The notes under the pieces are model-generated. The model ran no database searches, was not told the origin of the DNA, and saw only the letters and a program-made list of their open reading frames with translations. The position numbers and the translations under genes were made by a program. From contig JACJXQ010000009.1 of NCBI GenBank assembly GCA_020636495.1, forward strand, positions 62,001 to 126,000: 64,000 bases of DNA, in the 5' to 3' direction. Shown piece by piece: positions 43,078-51,901 of this stretch (positions are counted from its first letter, which is position 1; the number at the start of each line of letters is the position of its first letter). The DNA comes from Chitinophagales bacterium. GTDB taxonomy: Bacteria > Bacteroidota > Bacteroidia > Chitinophagales > Chitinophagaceae.

Positions 43078-44103
43078 TTATAGCGACTGAAACTGTTTAA
43101 GAAACCGGACATCATTCTGCGAATATAACCTCAGGTCGTTTACCTGGTATTTGATCTGCGTGATACGCTCTACCCCCATACCGAAGGCAAAACCCGTGTA
43201 CACTTCAGGATCGATACCGAAATTGCGGAGCATATTAGGGTGTACCATACCACAGCCCAGTATCTCTACCCAGCCAGTATGCTTACAGAGGCTGCAACCG
43301 CTACCGCCGCAAACGGTACATGAGATATCCATCTCTGCACTCGGCTCTGTGAATGGGAAATAGGATGGGCGGAAACGCACTTTAGTACCCTCGCCAAACA
43401 TCTCTGTTACGAAATAGTACAGTGTCTGCTTCAGGTCGGCAAAAGAAACATTCTTATCTACATACAATCCTTCGCACTGGTGGAAAAAGCAGTGCGCGCG
43501 GGCAGAAATGGTTTCGTTACGGTAAACACGGCCCGGGCAGATGATGCGAACAGGCAGTTCATTTTGCTCCAGTACCCTTGCCTGTACGGATGATGTATGC
43601 GTTCGCAGCACCCAATCAGGATTCTGCGATACGTAGAATGTATCCTGCATATCGCGGGCCGTATGGTTTTCCGGCATATTCAGCGATGTGAAATTGTGCC
43701 AGTCGTCCTCTATCTCAGGGCCGGTAGCCACACTAAAGCCTATCTTCTCGAATATAGAAACTACCTGGTTCTCTACCATCCTTAAAGGGTGGCGGGTACC
43801 AGCCGGCAACGGCGTACCGGGCAGGGTTATATCCCGGCCCTCGTTCTTATTACTGCCCGCGCCTTGCAGGTGCTTGTATTCCTCGTATTTAGCCTCAGCC
43901 ATTTGCTTGAAGCTGTTCAACATCTGGCCGGCATCTTTTTTCTGCTCTTTGGGCACATTCTTCATCTCCCCGAATATATCCTTGACGATACCCTTGGTAC
44001 CGAGGAATTTTATCCGGTAAGCCTCCAGTTCAGCCGCGTTTTGGGGCTGCGTAGCTGCTATTTCTGCTTCAAATGCCTGTATTTTCTCCTGTAACGACTG
44101 CAT
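43078..44103 (-). CDS. pheS: Phenylalanine-tRNA ligase alpha subunit
   Basis: The catalytic subunit of PheRS. It has an N-terminal coiled coil (about 1-85) that grips tRNA, then class II motif 1 (HPLRMVENQVVSIFEKIGF by its ends), motif 2 (RIICPGRVYRNETISARAHCFFHQCEG by its ends) and motif 3 (FAFGMGVERITQIKY). A zinc-like CTVCGGSGCSLCKHTG cluster lies in an insert before motif 3. 341 residues from ATG 44103; TTG 44112 is rejected. pheT is not in the window, as is common in Bacteroidota. Confidence 0.96.
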   Translation of the reverse strand: MQSLQEKIQAFEAEIAATQPQNAAELEAYRIKFLGTKGIVKDIFGEMKNVPKEQKKDAGQMLNSFKQMAEAKYEEYKHLQGAGSNKNEGRDITLPGTPLPAGTRHPLRMVENQVVSIFEKIGFSVATGPEIEDDWHNFTSLNMPENHTARDMQDTFYVSQNPDWVLRTHTSSVQARVLEQNELPVRIICPGRVYRNETISARAHCFFHQCEGLYVDKNVSFADLKQTLYYFVTEMFGEGTKVRFRPSYFPFTEPSAEMDISCTVCGGSGCSLCKHTGWVEILGCGMVHPNMLRNFGIDPEVYTGFAFGMGVERITQIKYQVNDLRLYSQNDVRFLKQFQSL

Positions 44104-44840
44104 AGGGGGCAAAGATAATGGTTTGGAAATAGGATTTCAGATAGTTGATATTGGATTTTAGATAATTGAAGGTTATTGATGATGTGTTACGTTTTGTTGT
44201 GTTATTTGCGAGTGTTCCACCCCCGCCGGCGGGGGACATATTTGTAGTGCCAAAGAGTGATTTGTTCCGTTTTCGCGAGTCAACCACCCCGATCGGCAAA
44301 TTGGTGCCGTAGGCACTTTTGCCGATATCCTCCCGCCAAGGCGGGACAAGCTCTCCTAGTAACAGGAGGGGAATCTGTGCATTTTGTTGTGTTTTGTTAA
44401 GTAAAATAAGCAACCGACAATCAAAAAACGGGCATTTACTATACTTAAAACAATGGTTTTCATCCAATTGTGGCAAATTGTTAAGTATTGTTAAGTGAAT
44501 GATGATTTTTGGCCTTAACGAGTTCGCAAGCTCAGTTGTTAAGTGAATGATGATTTTTGGCCTTAACGAGTTCGCAAGCTCAGTTGTTAAGTGAATGATG
44601 ATTTTTGGCCTTAACGAGTTCGCAAGCTCAGTTGTTAAGTAACAGCGGAAGGTCTCGATACTTAACAATCCGGCAGAACGGGGGCTGATATCCGGGGCTG
44701 TATGGTGCGGGGATAAAGGTGTCATGGCATAAGCAATTTTCAATAACAAATATACGCATTTATTGTCAATAATTCAATTTTAATGATACGCGTTGCGAGT
44801 CGTTATACATTCGTATATTCGTAATAGAAAAACGGGGACG
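44104..44840. other. Repeat-rich intergenic region without a convincing gene
   Basis: Holds a 16-bp GC-rich palindrome (44220-44235), a two-level hairpin (outer arms 44292-44300 with 44318-44326, inner GTGCC/GGCAC), a CCCGCC-AA-GGCGGG hairpin (44332-44345), an array of three 48-bp repeats (44491-44634) and short GTTAAGT copies around it. A 226-codon minus-strand frame across it is made largely of the repeat translation and is not believed to be a gene. Confidence 0.7.
44491..44634. repeat. Three exact tandem copies of a 48-bp unit
   Basis: Units at 44491-44538, 44539-44586 and 44587-44634 are identical. Each begins TTAAGTGAATGATG, contains GGCCTTAACGAG and ends GCTCAGTTG; a partial fourth copy (TTAAGT) follows. 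The unit length is a multiple of three. Perfect identity suggests a recent expansion. Confidence 0.95.
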
Positions 44841-45428
44841 ATGAAAACGATACTTACCATATTACTCTTTATACTACTGGTACCACTGTCTCACGCGCAG
44901 GATATAATGACCCTGAATAACCAACGCATCAACACCAATAAAACAGGGCTGCTGGTACTCACGGGCTGGGGTGCGGCTAATGTGGTTGCGGGTGCAACAG
45001 GATATTTTGTTAACGACAACATAGAGCGCAAGTATTTCCACGGTATGAATGTGATATGGGGCGCAACGAATGGCCTGATAGGTTATATGGGCTACCGCGG
45101 CGCATTGAAAGAAAGCAGTATGAACTTTGATGCTGAAAACGCGGAAAAAAGATACCGGTCGAACAAAAGGTTGTACCTGGTAAATGCAGGGCTGGATGTA
45201 TTGTATATAGGTACGGGGGCATTTATCAAATACGGCATTGTTACGCACGAATCCCGCCCCAGTTATCTTGTGGGTATCAGCGAGTCGTTCATTATTCAGG
45301 GCATTGCCCTGTTGGTATTCGACTGCACCATGTTCGGGCTGCACCAATCACAGAACAAAAAATGGGCGAAATTAGTCAGCGGTATCAGCTTTACCGGCAA
45401 TGGTGTTGGTTATGTGTACAGGTTTTGA
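44841..45428 (+). CDS. Membrane protein, DUF6992-like
   Basis: 195 residues from ATG 44841: a signal peptide (MKTILTILLFILLVPLSHAQ) followed by four hydrophobic segments. The pattern GLLVLTGWGAANVVAGATGY, then YFHGMNVIWGATNGLIGYMG, resembles a Bacteroidota membrane family I recall as DUF6992. Function unknown. It stands alone after the repeat-rich region. Confidence 0.78.
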   Translation: MKTILTILLFILLVPLSHAQDIMTLNNQRINTNKTGLLVLTGWGAANVVAGATGYFVNDNIERKYFHGMNVIWGATNGLIGYMGYRGALKESSMNFDAENAEKRYRSNKRLYLVNAGLDVLYIGTGAFIKYGIVTHESRPSYLVGISESFIIQGIALLVFDCTMFGLHQSQNKKWAKLVSGISFTGNGVGYVYRF

Positions 45429-45434
45429 TATTTG

Positions 45435-45486
45435 CGTTGCAAACGCTGTGCCTTTGGGTCCTAGTTACAAACGAGGACCAGTGAAG
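45435..45486 (+). repeat. Interspersed hairpin repeat, copy 1
   Basis: Contains GTTGCAAACGCTGT, then GGGTCCTAGTTACAAACGAGG and GACCAGTGAAG by parts; diverged at four or so positions from copy 3. The core can fold as GGTCCTCGTT against AACGAGGACC. Confidence 0.75.
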
Positions 45487-45507
45487 TTATCTTGTTATTA
45501 ACAGGGG

Positions 45508-46140
45508 TTACTCTCCCGTAGCTAATTCGAAAAAAGATGACAACTTATCTTTTATTCTTTTAGCTTCGTCTTTTTTAACCTGCTTTTGTGGTATTATTAT
45601 TTTAATAAATGCCCCTTCTCTCTTTTCATATGGTTGCGTTGGCTGTCCCATATAATAGTTACAAACATAATAAATAGCCTTTACCTTATAGCATGATATA
45701 ATATACCCTGACTTACTGAAAGAATATTTCATTTTCAAAATTCTCATACCCCTTAGAAAACTATCGATCACGCCAGTAAAATATTGCTCCTCTTTAGCCT
45801 CTGACTGCTCTTCTTTCGTTAATTCATGTGCCTTAGTGACATCATGATATTTCATACAAGAATATGTAGCCGACATATGCTGAAAATTCGCTAAAAAATG
45901 CCCACCAATTTGTGTTAATCTTAAGAGTAAGTATGGCGGATTTGAATAATCAAACCCTGAATCAATCAAAGAGCCGAAACTATCTACTGGAACAATTGCA
46001 TGTGCTGTAGAATAGTATTCTGGATGATCTTTATTATAGTGTTCAATTTTAAACAAGTAACATGAAGTCAAGTCATGGCTTTGAGAAAATGTGAACACTG
46101 GACACAATAACATTAACAATACTTGAACACGAAAATTCAT
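45508..46140 (-). CDS. Secreted hypothetical protein
   Basis: 210 residues with a signal peptide (MNFRVQVLLMLLCPVFTFSQ). The mature part is mixed alpha/beta with several Cys and many Tyr (YLFKIEHYNKDHPEYYS, KSGYIISCYKVKAIYYVCNYY by its ends) and a basic C-terminus. No domain recognised. It is flanked by copies 1 and 2 of the hairpin repeat and preceded by a T11G10 tract 134 bases before its start, so it may be a recently arrived or variably expressed gene. Confidence 0.65.
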   Translation of the reverse strand: MNFRVQVLLMLLCPVFTFSQSHDLTSCYLFKIEHYNKDHPEYYSTAHAIVPVDSFGSLIDSGFDYSNPPYLLLRLTQIGGHFLANFQHMSATYSCMKYHDVTKAHELTKEEQSEAKEEQYFTGVIDSFLRGMRILKMKYSFSKSGYIISCYKVKAIYYVCNYYMGQPTQPYEKREGAFIKIIIPQKQVKKDEAKRIKDKLSSFFELATGE

Positions 46141-46390
46141 ATGTTATTTTATTACCTGTAGTTGAGTTTCTGGTAAATTGATAAACAAATATAATCGCTC
46201 AAATGAATTGTGGAACCTGGTAAAAAGAATTTTGAATTATTATTTTATTCAATTCGTCGTTATTGTATTTTTATTTTTTTTTTTGGGGGGGGGGTGATGT
46301 AAGCCTGTTTTTCTATGTCAAAAAAAGCTTAAATATAGCTTAACACTCGTTTTTTAGCAGCATGATTTATTGTTGGTGATACTTCACAGG

Positions 46391-46432
46391 ACTATGCCTT
46401 TGGATCCTCGATGCGAACGAGGACCAGTAAAG
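46391..46432 (+). repeat. Interspersed hairpin repeat, copy 2
   Basis: ATGCCTTTGGATCCTCG followed by ATGCGAACGAGGACCAGTAA; the stem GATCCTCG/CGAGGACC is imperfect, and the 3' CAGTAAAG is shared with copy 3. Confidence 0.75.
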
Positions 46433-46731
46433 GTACAATCCTCACGTGTTACTAATATGAATCACTATTAAGCCAATCAATATTAATCAATCATTTACAG
46501 CTCTATTTAGCTGCCGTTCATTTCTTTTATTTCGCGCATCATGTCGTTTCAATTACCTCAATGAGTCGCATTGCTTGTTGCCCCTCCAAAAGAAACGAAC
46601 CAAAGAAAAAGAGGCCGAAACCATAAGCTCCAATGGTTTCGGAAGTTGCCTTGATGAGACGACATTACTACTGCACTGCCAAGCCTGAGGATTGCTACAT
46701 TTTATTGCGGTAATAAATGTGTAGTATTATC

Positions 46732-46783
46732 GGTTGCAAACGCTGTACAGTTGGGTCCTCGTTGCAAACGAGGACCAGTAAAG
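46732..46783 (+). repeat. Interspersed hairpin repeat, copy 3
   Basis: GGTTGCAAACGCTGT, then GGGTCCTCGTTGCAAACGAG and GACCAGTAAAG. The stem GGTCCTCGTT with AACGAGGACC is perfect and closes a GCA loop. This is the most complete copy and ends 9 bases before the TonB-domain gene stop. Confidence 0.8.
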
Positions 46784-46791
46784 AGGTGCTA

Positions 46792-47796
46792 TTATTCCAA
46801 AATGAAACTAACCGGCAACACATAATATTCCCTTATCGGGCGATTGCGATACTTAGCCGGTTTCCATGCCGGCAACAATCCTATTACCCTAAGGCTTTCA
46901 TCATCAAAGCACTTGTAACCACTTCCTTTTGCAATTTCAGGACAGCAAATTTTACCGTCAGTGTTGATCGTAAATTTTACCATTACAACATGCCTGCCCC
47001 ACAGACCTTTATCTTTAGCTTCATCAGGCATTTTGCAATTTTTCGCTAAATATTCATAAGGATTGTAAGTAGGCCGGGGAGCAACCTGACCAGAATCACA
47101 TTTTGACATTGTAATTTGCTCTCCATTCATGTCATAGCATGAGCAATCGGCCAACTTTCCACTATCATAATTGCCGGTAAAACTCACTTTACGGTTTTTA
47201 TGATAATAAGTCCATACACTATCTTTAATATGACCAGCGGCAAATTTGCCATATTCCGACACTGAGCTATCCTCATAATATGATGTCAAATATCCTGCTC
47301 CGGTGCCTTTCATATCATAATCACCATATTGCACTAAGTGTCCCTCCTCATCCCAATAGAATGATTTATGAAAGGGCATTCCTGTAGATTTATACCTCGA
47401 AGAATCAGCTAACACACCATTTTTATAATATGCCCTGGATAATCCAACAGGGTTGTTTTGATAATAAGTATGTTCACTTGCTAATTTGCCATTATCGTAG
47501 TATTCATAGAACTTGCCATCTTTTACGGTCATGCTGTCATCCAGGTACATACCTTCTGATTGCAACGATTTTGAATCCGCATAAAAAATCTGCACATGCC
47601 ACGCCCCCTGCTCTGTCTTTTTTGCGATCCTGTAATATGTAAAATCCGAGCTGTCAGGGTTTACTACTCTATAGCCTGTGATCTGGCCATTAGCATCAAC
47701 GTTATTTAACAAGTACTGCCTGACAGTATCTGTATATTGAGCGTCTGCGTTGTATGCGTATAGCGAAAAGGCTAACAGGAATAATAGTTTCTTCAT
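46792..47796 (-). CDS. Secreted MORN/YwqK-repeat protein with TonB C-terminal domain
   Basis: 334 residues from ATG 47796 with a signal peptide (MKKLLFLLAFSLYAYNADAQ). The middle is a run of YwqK/MORN-like beta repeats (GKFYEYYDNGKLASEHTYYQ, GLSRAYYKNGVLADSSRY, KSFYWDEEGHLVQYGDYD, SVWTYYHKNRKVSFTGNYDS). The last 85 residues are a TonB C-terminal domain (GRHVVMVKFTINTDGK, DDESLRVIGLLPAWKPAKYR, YYVLPVSFIL). It has no membrane anchor, so it cannot act as a classical energy transducer; the domain is probably used for binding in the periplasm. Confidence 0.85.
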   Translation of the reverse strand: MKKLLFLLAFSLYAYNADAQYTDTVRQYLLNNVDANGQITGYRVVNPDSSDFTYYRIAKKTEQGAWHVQIFYADSKSLQSEGMYLDDSMTVKDGKFYEYYDNGKLASEHTYYQNNPVGLSRAYYKNGVLADSSRYKSTGMPFHKSFYWDEEGHLVQYGDYDMKGTGAGYLTSYYEDSSVSEYGKFAAGHIKDSVWTYYHKNRKVSFTGNYDSGKLADCSCYDMNGEQITMSKCDSGQVAPRPTYNPYEYLAKNCKMPDEAKDKGLWGRHVVMVKFTINTDGKICCPEIAKGSGYKCFDDESLRVIGLLPAWKPAKYRNRPIREYYVLPVSFILE

Positions 47797-47870
47797 GAGT
47801 TGAACTTGGATTCGGTGCAAAAAAACACAAAACTACCCGTCTTGCAAAACGCAGGGTACATACCACATGT

Positions 47871-48719
47871 CTACAACTCCCCCGAAGCAATGATCATCCA
47901 ATCTTTTTTGGCGTTGCCTGCGGCTATCCATTTGTCCATTTGCTGAGCGGTGGCTGTGGTGCCGGGCACTTCCCTGCCACCCCTTGCGGCTTCTTCTATC
48001 ATCAGGCGTGCGTCTTTGCGGGCCATCTGCAGTTCCCATGATGGCGTGTCGAACTGCCCGTTCAACACCCTCCTCAGCCTTTGCGGTGTTGAGGCTCCGG
48101 GGTTCCACTCGCTGAGCAGGGTGAATATGTCTTCGCCCGTTACGTCTACCGCTTTGGCCAGGGAAAGCATGTCTGATATGCCCGCTGTCAGCGCCAGTAA
48201 GAACTGGTTGCCTATCAGCTTTACTCCTGCCGCCTTACCTGTAACATTGCCAAAGTTCAGCACTTTGCCCGTCATGGTCTCCAGCCAGGGCATGATCTTC
48301 TGTGCTATATCGCCATTATCAGATATCAGCATATAGCCGGTACTGTCCAGTGCGTTGGACGGCCCCATAAATACAGGTACGTGTACATAAGTATGCCCTT
48401 TTGCCGCCCACTGCACGGTACGTTCGATGGCACCTTCTACCGTAGTGGTTGTATGGTCGATTATTATGCTGCCCGGCTCCAGGTTGGCTTCTGCCAGGGC
48501 CAGTACTTCGTTCACAGCATCATCATCAGACACCACAATGTGCACCCTGTGTACTCCTTTCACCGCCTCACCGGGGCTATCAAACACCTTAGCACCATGT
48601 TCTTCCAGTGCTTTCGCTTTTTCTATGGTCCTGTTCCATACATGCACGGTCTCTCCTTTTGCCAGAAGCGCCCTCGTGAAATTACCTCCTAAATGTCCTG
48701 TTCCTAAAAATGCTATCAT
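47871..48719 (-). CDS. NAD(P)-dependent beta-hydroxyacid dehydrogenase family oxidoreductase
   Basis: 282 residues with an N-terminal Rossmann fold (MIAFLGTGHLGGNFTRALL), the substrate motif IIIDHTTTTVEGAIERT and the catalytic Lys in GNVTGKAAGVKLIGNQ. The C-terminal helical domain is standard for the 3-hydroxyisobutyrate dehydrogenase/imine reductase group. The first cofactor loop (VWNRTIEKA) with Arg after Asn favours NADP. The exact substrate is unknown. Single gene. Confidence 0.9.
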   Translation of the reverse strand: MIAFLGTGHLGGNFTRALLAKGETVHVWNRTIEKAKALEEHGAKVFDSPGEAVKGVHRVHIVVSDDDAVNEVLALAEANLEPGSIIIDHTTTTVEGAIERTVQWAAKGHTYVHVPVFMGPSNALDSTGYMLISDNGDIAQKIMPWLETMTGKVLNFGNVTGKAAGVKLIGNQFLLALTAGISDMLSLAKAVDVTGEDIFTLLSEWNPGASTPQRLRRVLNGQFDTPSWELQMARKDARLMIEEAARGGREVPGTTATAQQMDKWIAAGNAKKDWMIIASGEL

Positions 48720-48787
48720 AGTCTGTGTTTTATACTTCTAAAATTAGCATTTTACCCCGGCAAGAACGTATATACTAACAAGGCATG

Positions 48788-48795
48788 TATCTTTG
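48788..48795 (+). promoter_or_regulatory. -7 type promoter box upstream of the barrel receptor
   Basis: TATCTTTG matches TAnnTTTG and lies 100 bases upstream of the ATG at 48896, implying a leader of about 95 nucleotides. Confidence 0.45.
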
Positions 48796-48895
48796 CCGGC
48801 ACCGCAATAAAAAAGCCAAACAAAGATTAAACCAAAGGCATGCCGGACAGTCTATGTTGTGTGTGCAACAAAATGCATAGTATATCTATACAATA

Positions 48896-51742
48896 ATGAG
48901 CTTCAACTACTTAGTTAAATTACACATATACATATTTCTTTTCGCTTGTGTCGGCTTTATGCAAACGGCTGATGCACAGTTATATACCATAAAAGGGCGT
49001 GTGCTGGATGGGAAAGACAAGTCGCCTATGGTAGGGGTGACCGTGAAAACCACGCTGCAGGACAAAGACAAAGCAGCCATAACGGATATAGATGGTCATT
49101 ATACCATTGCAGACCTGCCACGCGGGCAATACAAAATAAGCTACAGGTACCTTGGCTACCGGGAGGTAACAAAGACCATAGAAGTGACCAATAAAGATGT
49201 TACTGTAGACGACTTACAAATGAGTACGGACAAGAACCAGCTGAAAGAAGTAGTGGTGAAAGACGTACGTGCAAGGGCCGAAATAAAAGGAGATACCGTA
49301 CAGTTTAACGCAGACGCTTTCAAGACCAACCCCGATGCTACTGCTGAAGACCTGGTGAAGAAAATGCCCGGTGTGGTAGTGGGCCCCAATGGCGTGCAGG
49401 TAAACGGGGAAACGGTAAAAAAGGTATTGGTAGACGGTAAAGAATTCTTTGGCAGCGACCCTAACGCAGCGATGAAGAACCTGCCCGCAGATATCATCAG
49501 CAAGGTGCAGGTGTTTGACAACATGAGCGACCAGGCAAGCTTTACAGGTTTTTCGGATGGGACTACCGATGCGGCGCTGAACTTTATTACCAAAGACGGT
49601 ATGGCCAAAGGGCAGTTTGGCAGGGCATACGTAGGATATGGTACGAACCAGCGATATAATGCGGGATTGTCGCTGAACTTTTTCAATGATGATCAGCGTA
49701 TCTCTATCCTAGGCATGTCTAACAACATCAATCAACAGAACTTCAGTACAAGTGACGTAATGGGGCTGATGGGCAGTGGTGGGCCGAGGCGCGGACCAGG
49801 GGGTGGCGGCAACAGCGGCGGCCTGGATGTACGCAGCTTAGTGAATGGAGGAACCAGCAATGGTAATACCACCACAAATGCAGGAGGCATCAACTATACT
49901 GACCAGTTAGGCAAAAAAGTAAAACTGACAGGTAGTTATTTTTTCAACTCGACAGATAATGTGAATGAGGCAAGCATTGTGCGTAACTATTTTACAGCCG
50001 ACCAATTGCTGTATAATGAAAAGAGCCTGACAGAAACAAAGAATATCAACCACAGGGCCAGCCTGCGTGTTGAATACGCAATTGACAATAAGAACTCTAT
50101 TATATACACGCCTACCTTCACCACACAACAAAATAAATACAGCACCTCGCTGAATGGTGTATATAATACTACCAGCGATGGCCTGACCAGCAGTACGCAG
50201 AACAACCAGTATTCTGATAATACCAGCTACAATATCAACAACAACCTGTTGCTGAGGCACAAGTTCAACAAACGCGGCAGGACCTTATCGCTGGATCTGT
50301 CGTCGAAAAACACCACACAGGATGGTACGGGCAACTACTATTCGCTGACTGAATATAAAAGCCAGGTAGGTAATAAACTGCTGGACCAGGAATATACTAA
50401 CAACAACAACGTGAACAGCTATTCGGCCAACCTGACCTATACAGAGCCTGTGGGCAAAAAGGGGCAGGTGATGATCAGCTACAATCCATCAATACAAAAA
50501 AGTGTAGCGGATAAGACAACCAATGATAAAGACAGTGTGACGGGGGACTACACACAACTGAACAAGATACTATCCAACAAATACAACAACAACTATACTA
50601 CACAAAGGGGCGGAGCCACCTACAGGGTGAACGTGGGCAAAACCAGCTACTCGATAGGTGCGGACGTGCAATCGGCCGACCTGCAGGGAGAACTGATATA
50701 CCCATCGGCAGGGCAGGTGGACAGGAACTTTCTGAATGTATTGCCTACGGCTATGTTCACATACAGGAAAAGCAAAGAGCAATCGCTGCGTGTGATGTAT
50801 CGTACCAACACCAACGCACCGGCTATTACCGACCTGCAAAACGTGGTGGACTATTCTAACCCATTATTACTGAGCACAGGTAACCCCAACCTTAACCAGA
50901 GTTACGATCACAACCTGATGATATTTTACCGTACGGTGGACACTAAAACATCGAGGACCTTCTTCAGTATGGCCAGGGGTAAGTATACCAGCAACTATAT
51001 CTCATCTCAGACCATCATACCTACTGCTGACACTATCATCAATAACGTACAGGTGAACAAGGGCAGCCAGATGGTGATGCCGGTGAATATGAACGGCTAT
51101 TACAGCCTGAATACTTTTATGGTATATGGTACGCCCATATCATTGCTTAAATCAAATATTAACCTGAGTGGTGGTGTGAACTATACACGTACGCCTACTA
51201 TCATCAACGACCAGGAAAACATATCAAATAATACCGCCTTCAGCCTGAGGACCTACCTGGGCAGTAACATCAGCGAGAAAGCAGATTTCAACCTGAGCTA
51301 TTCCGGCACCTACAACATAGTGAAGAATAGTTTGCAAAAACAATCGGACAATAACTACTTCACACACACGGCCAGCGCCAACGTGAACTTTATACTCGGC
51401 AACAGGATAGTACTGAACAGCAGCTACAACTATACTGTTTACGCCGGGCTGACAGATAGCTACAACCAGGGATACCAGTTATGGAATGCGTACGTCGGTT
51501 ACAAATTCCTGAAACAAAAGCAACTGGAAGCCAAGCTATCTGTTTTCGACATACTGAAACAGAACACCAACATCAGCCGTACCGTGAACGCTACCTATAC
51601 ACAGGACAACCAAAGCACTGTACTGCAACGCTACTTCATGGTGACGCTGACATATACTCTAAAGAACTTTGTGAAAGGCGAAATGCCTGTCGACAACAGG
51701 CCACCGGGTATGCCTATGCATCCACCACATCGCAGGGACTAA
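48896..51742 (+). CDS. TonB-receptor-like outer-membrane beta-barrel family protein
   Basis: 948 residues: a signal peptide (LHIYIFLFACVGFMQTADAQ), a carboxypeptidase-regulatory-like domain (YTIKGRVLDGKDKSPMVGVT to KTIEVTNKDVTVDDL), a plug-like domain (LKEVVVKDV, KKMPGVVVGPNGVQVNGETV) and a large barrel of the OMP_b-brl_3 type, with a Gly-rich segment at about 300-325. It ends in a short Pro/His-rich tail (PPGMPMHPPHRRD) rather than an aromatic residue. It is related to TonB receptors, but the ligand is unknown. Confidence 0.88.
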   Translation: MSFNYLVKLHIYIFLFACVGFMQTADAQLYTIKGRVLDGKDKSPMVGVTVKTTLQDKDKAAITDIDGHYTIADLPRGQYKISYRYLGYREVTKTIEVTNKDVTVDDLQMSTDKNQLKEVVVKDVRARAEIKGDTVQFNADAFKTNPDATAEDLVKKMPGVVVGPNGVQVNGETVKKVLVDGKEFFGSDPNAAMKNLPADIISKVQVFDNMSDQASFTGFSDGTTDAALNFITKDGMAKGQFGRAYVGYGTNQRYNAGLSLNFFNDDQRISILGMSNNINQQNFSTSDVMGLMGSGGPRRGPGGGGNSGGLDVRSLVNGGTSNGNTTTNAGGINYTDQLGKKVKLTGSYFFNSTDNVNEASIVRNYFTADQLLYNEKSLTETKNINHRASLRVEYAIDNKNSIIYTPTFTTQQNKYSTSLNGVYNTTSDGLTSSTQNNQYSDNTSYNINNNLLLRHKFNKRGRTLSLDLSSKNTTQDGTGNYYSLTEYKSQVGNKLLDQEYTNNNNVNSYSANLTYTEPVGKKGQVMISYNPSIQKSVADKTTNDKDSVTGDYTQLNKILSNKYNNNYTTQRGGATYRVNVGKTSYSIGADVQSADLQGELIYPSAGQVDRNFLNVLPTAMFTYRKSKEQSLRVMYRTNTNAPAITDLQNVVDYSNPLLLSTGNPNLNQSYDHNLMIFYRTVDTKTSRTFFSMARGKYTSNYISSQTIIPTADTIINNVQVNKGSQMVMPVNMNGYYSLNTFMVYGTPISLLKSNINLSGGVNYTRTPTIINDQENISNNTAFSLRTYLGSNISEKADFNLSYSGTYNIVKNSLQKQSDNNYFTHTASANVNFILGNRIVLNSSYNYTVYAGLTDSYNQGYQLWNAYVGYKFLKQKQLEAKLSVFDILKQNTNISRTVNATYTQDNQSTVLQRYFMVTLTYTLKNFVKGEMPVDNRPPGMPMHPPHRRD

Positions 51743-51767
51743 AACTGTATTTTTTCAACAACATAAT

Positions 51768-51797
51768 AAGGAGGGTTTTTTGCCTTCCTTTCTTTTT
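51768..51797 (+). terminator. Terminator of the barrel receptor gene
   Basis: An 8-bp stem (51768-51775 with 51783-51790, one G-T pair), T-rich loop, then TCTTTTT. Confidence 0.7.
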
Positions 51798-51901
51798 AAA
51801 ATAAACTTTCAGAAAATTTTGAAAGTTTAAAACATTCATCTTACCTTTATGTTGAGCAAAGGAAATAAGGGAGATCATAAAGAACTAAAAGTTTTCTGAT
51901 C

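Larger units (their letters stand above)
46141..46791. other. Repeat-rich intergenic region with homopolymer tract
   Basis: No gene seen. It holds a run of 11 T followed by 10 G (46274-46294), hairpin repeat copies 2 and 3, and a separate hairpin with a 10-bp stem (46615-46624 with 46633-46642) inside an A-rich stretch (AAAAGAAACGAACCAAAG). Confidence 0.7.

Noticed and set aside
44491..44634. CRISPR array
   Set aside because: The 48-bp copies are directly adjacent and identical, with no spacers between them and no cas genes in the window.
44069..44749. 226-codon minus-strand frame across the 48-bp repeats
   Set aside because: It overlaps pheS, half of it is translated repeat and low-complexity sequence, and it has no family-like motif. 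The 48-bp length being a multiple of three keeps the frame open by chance.
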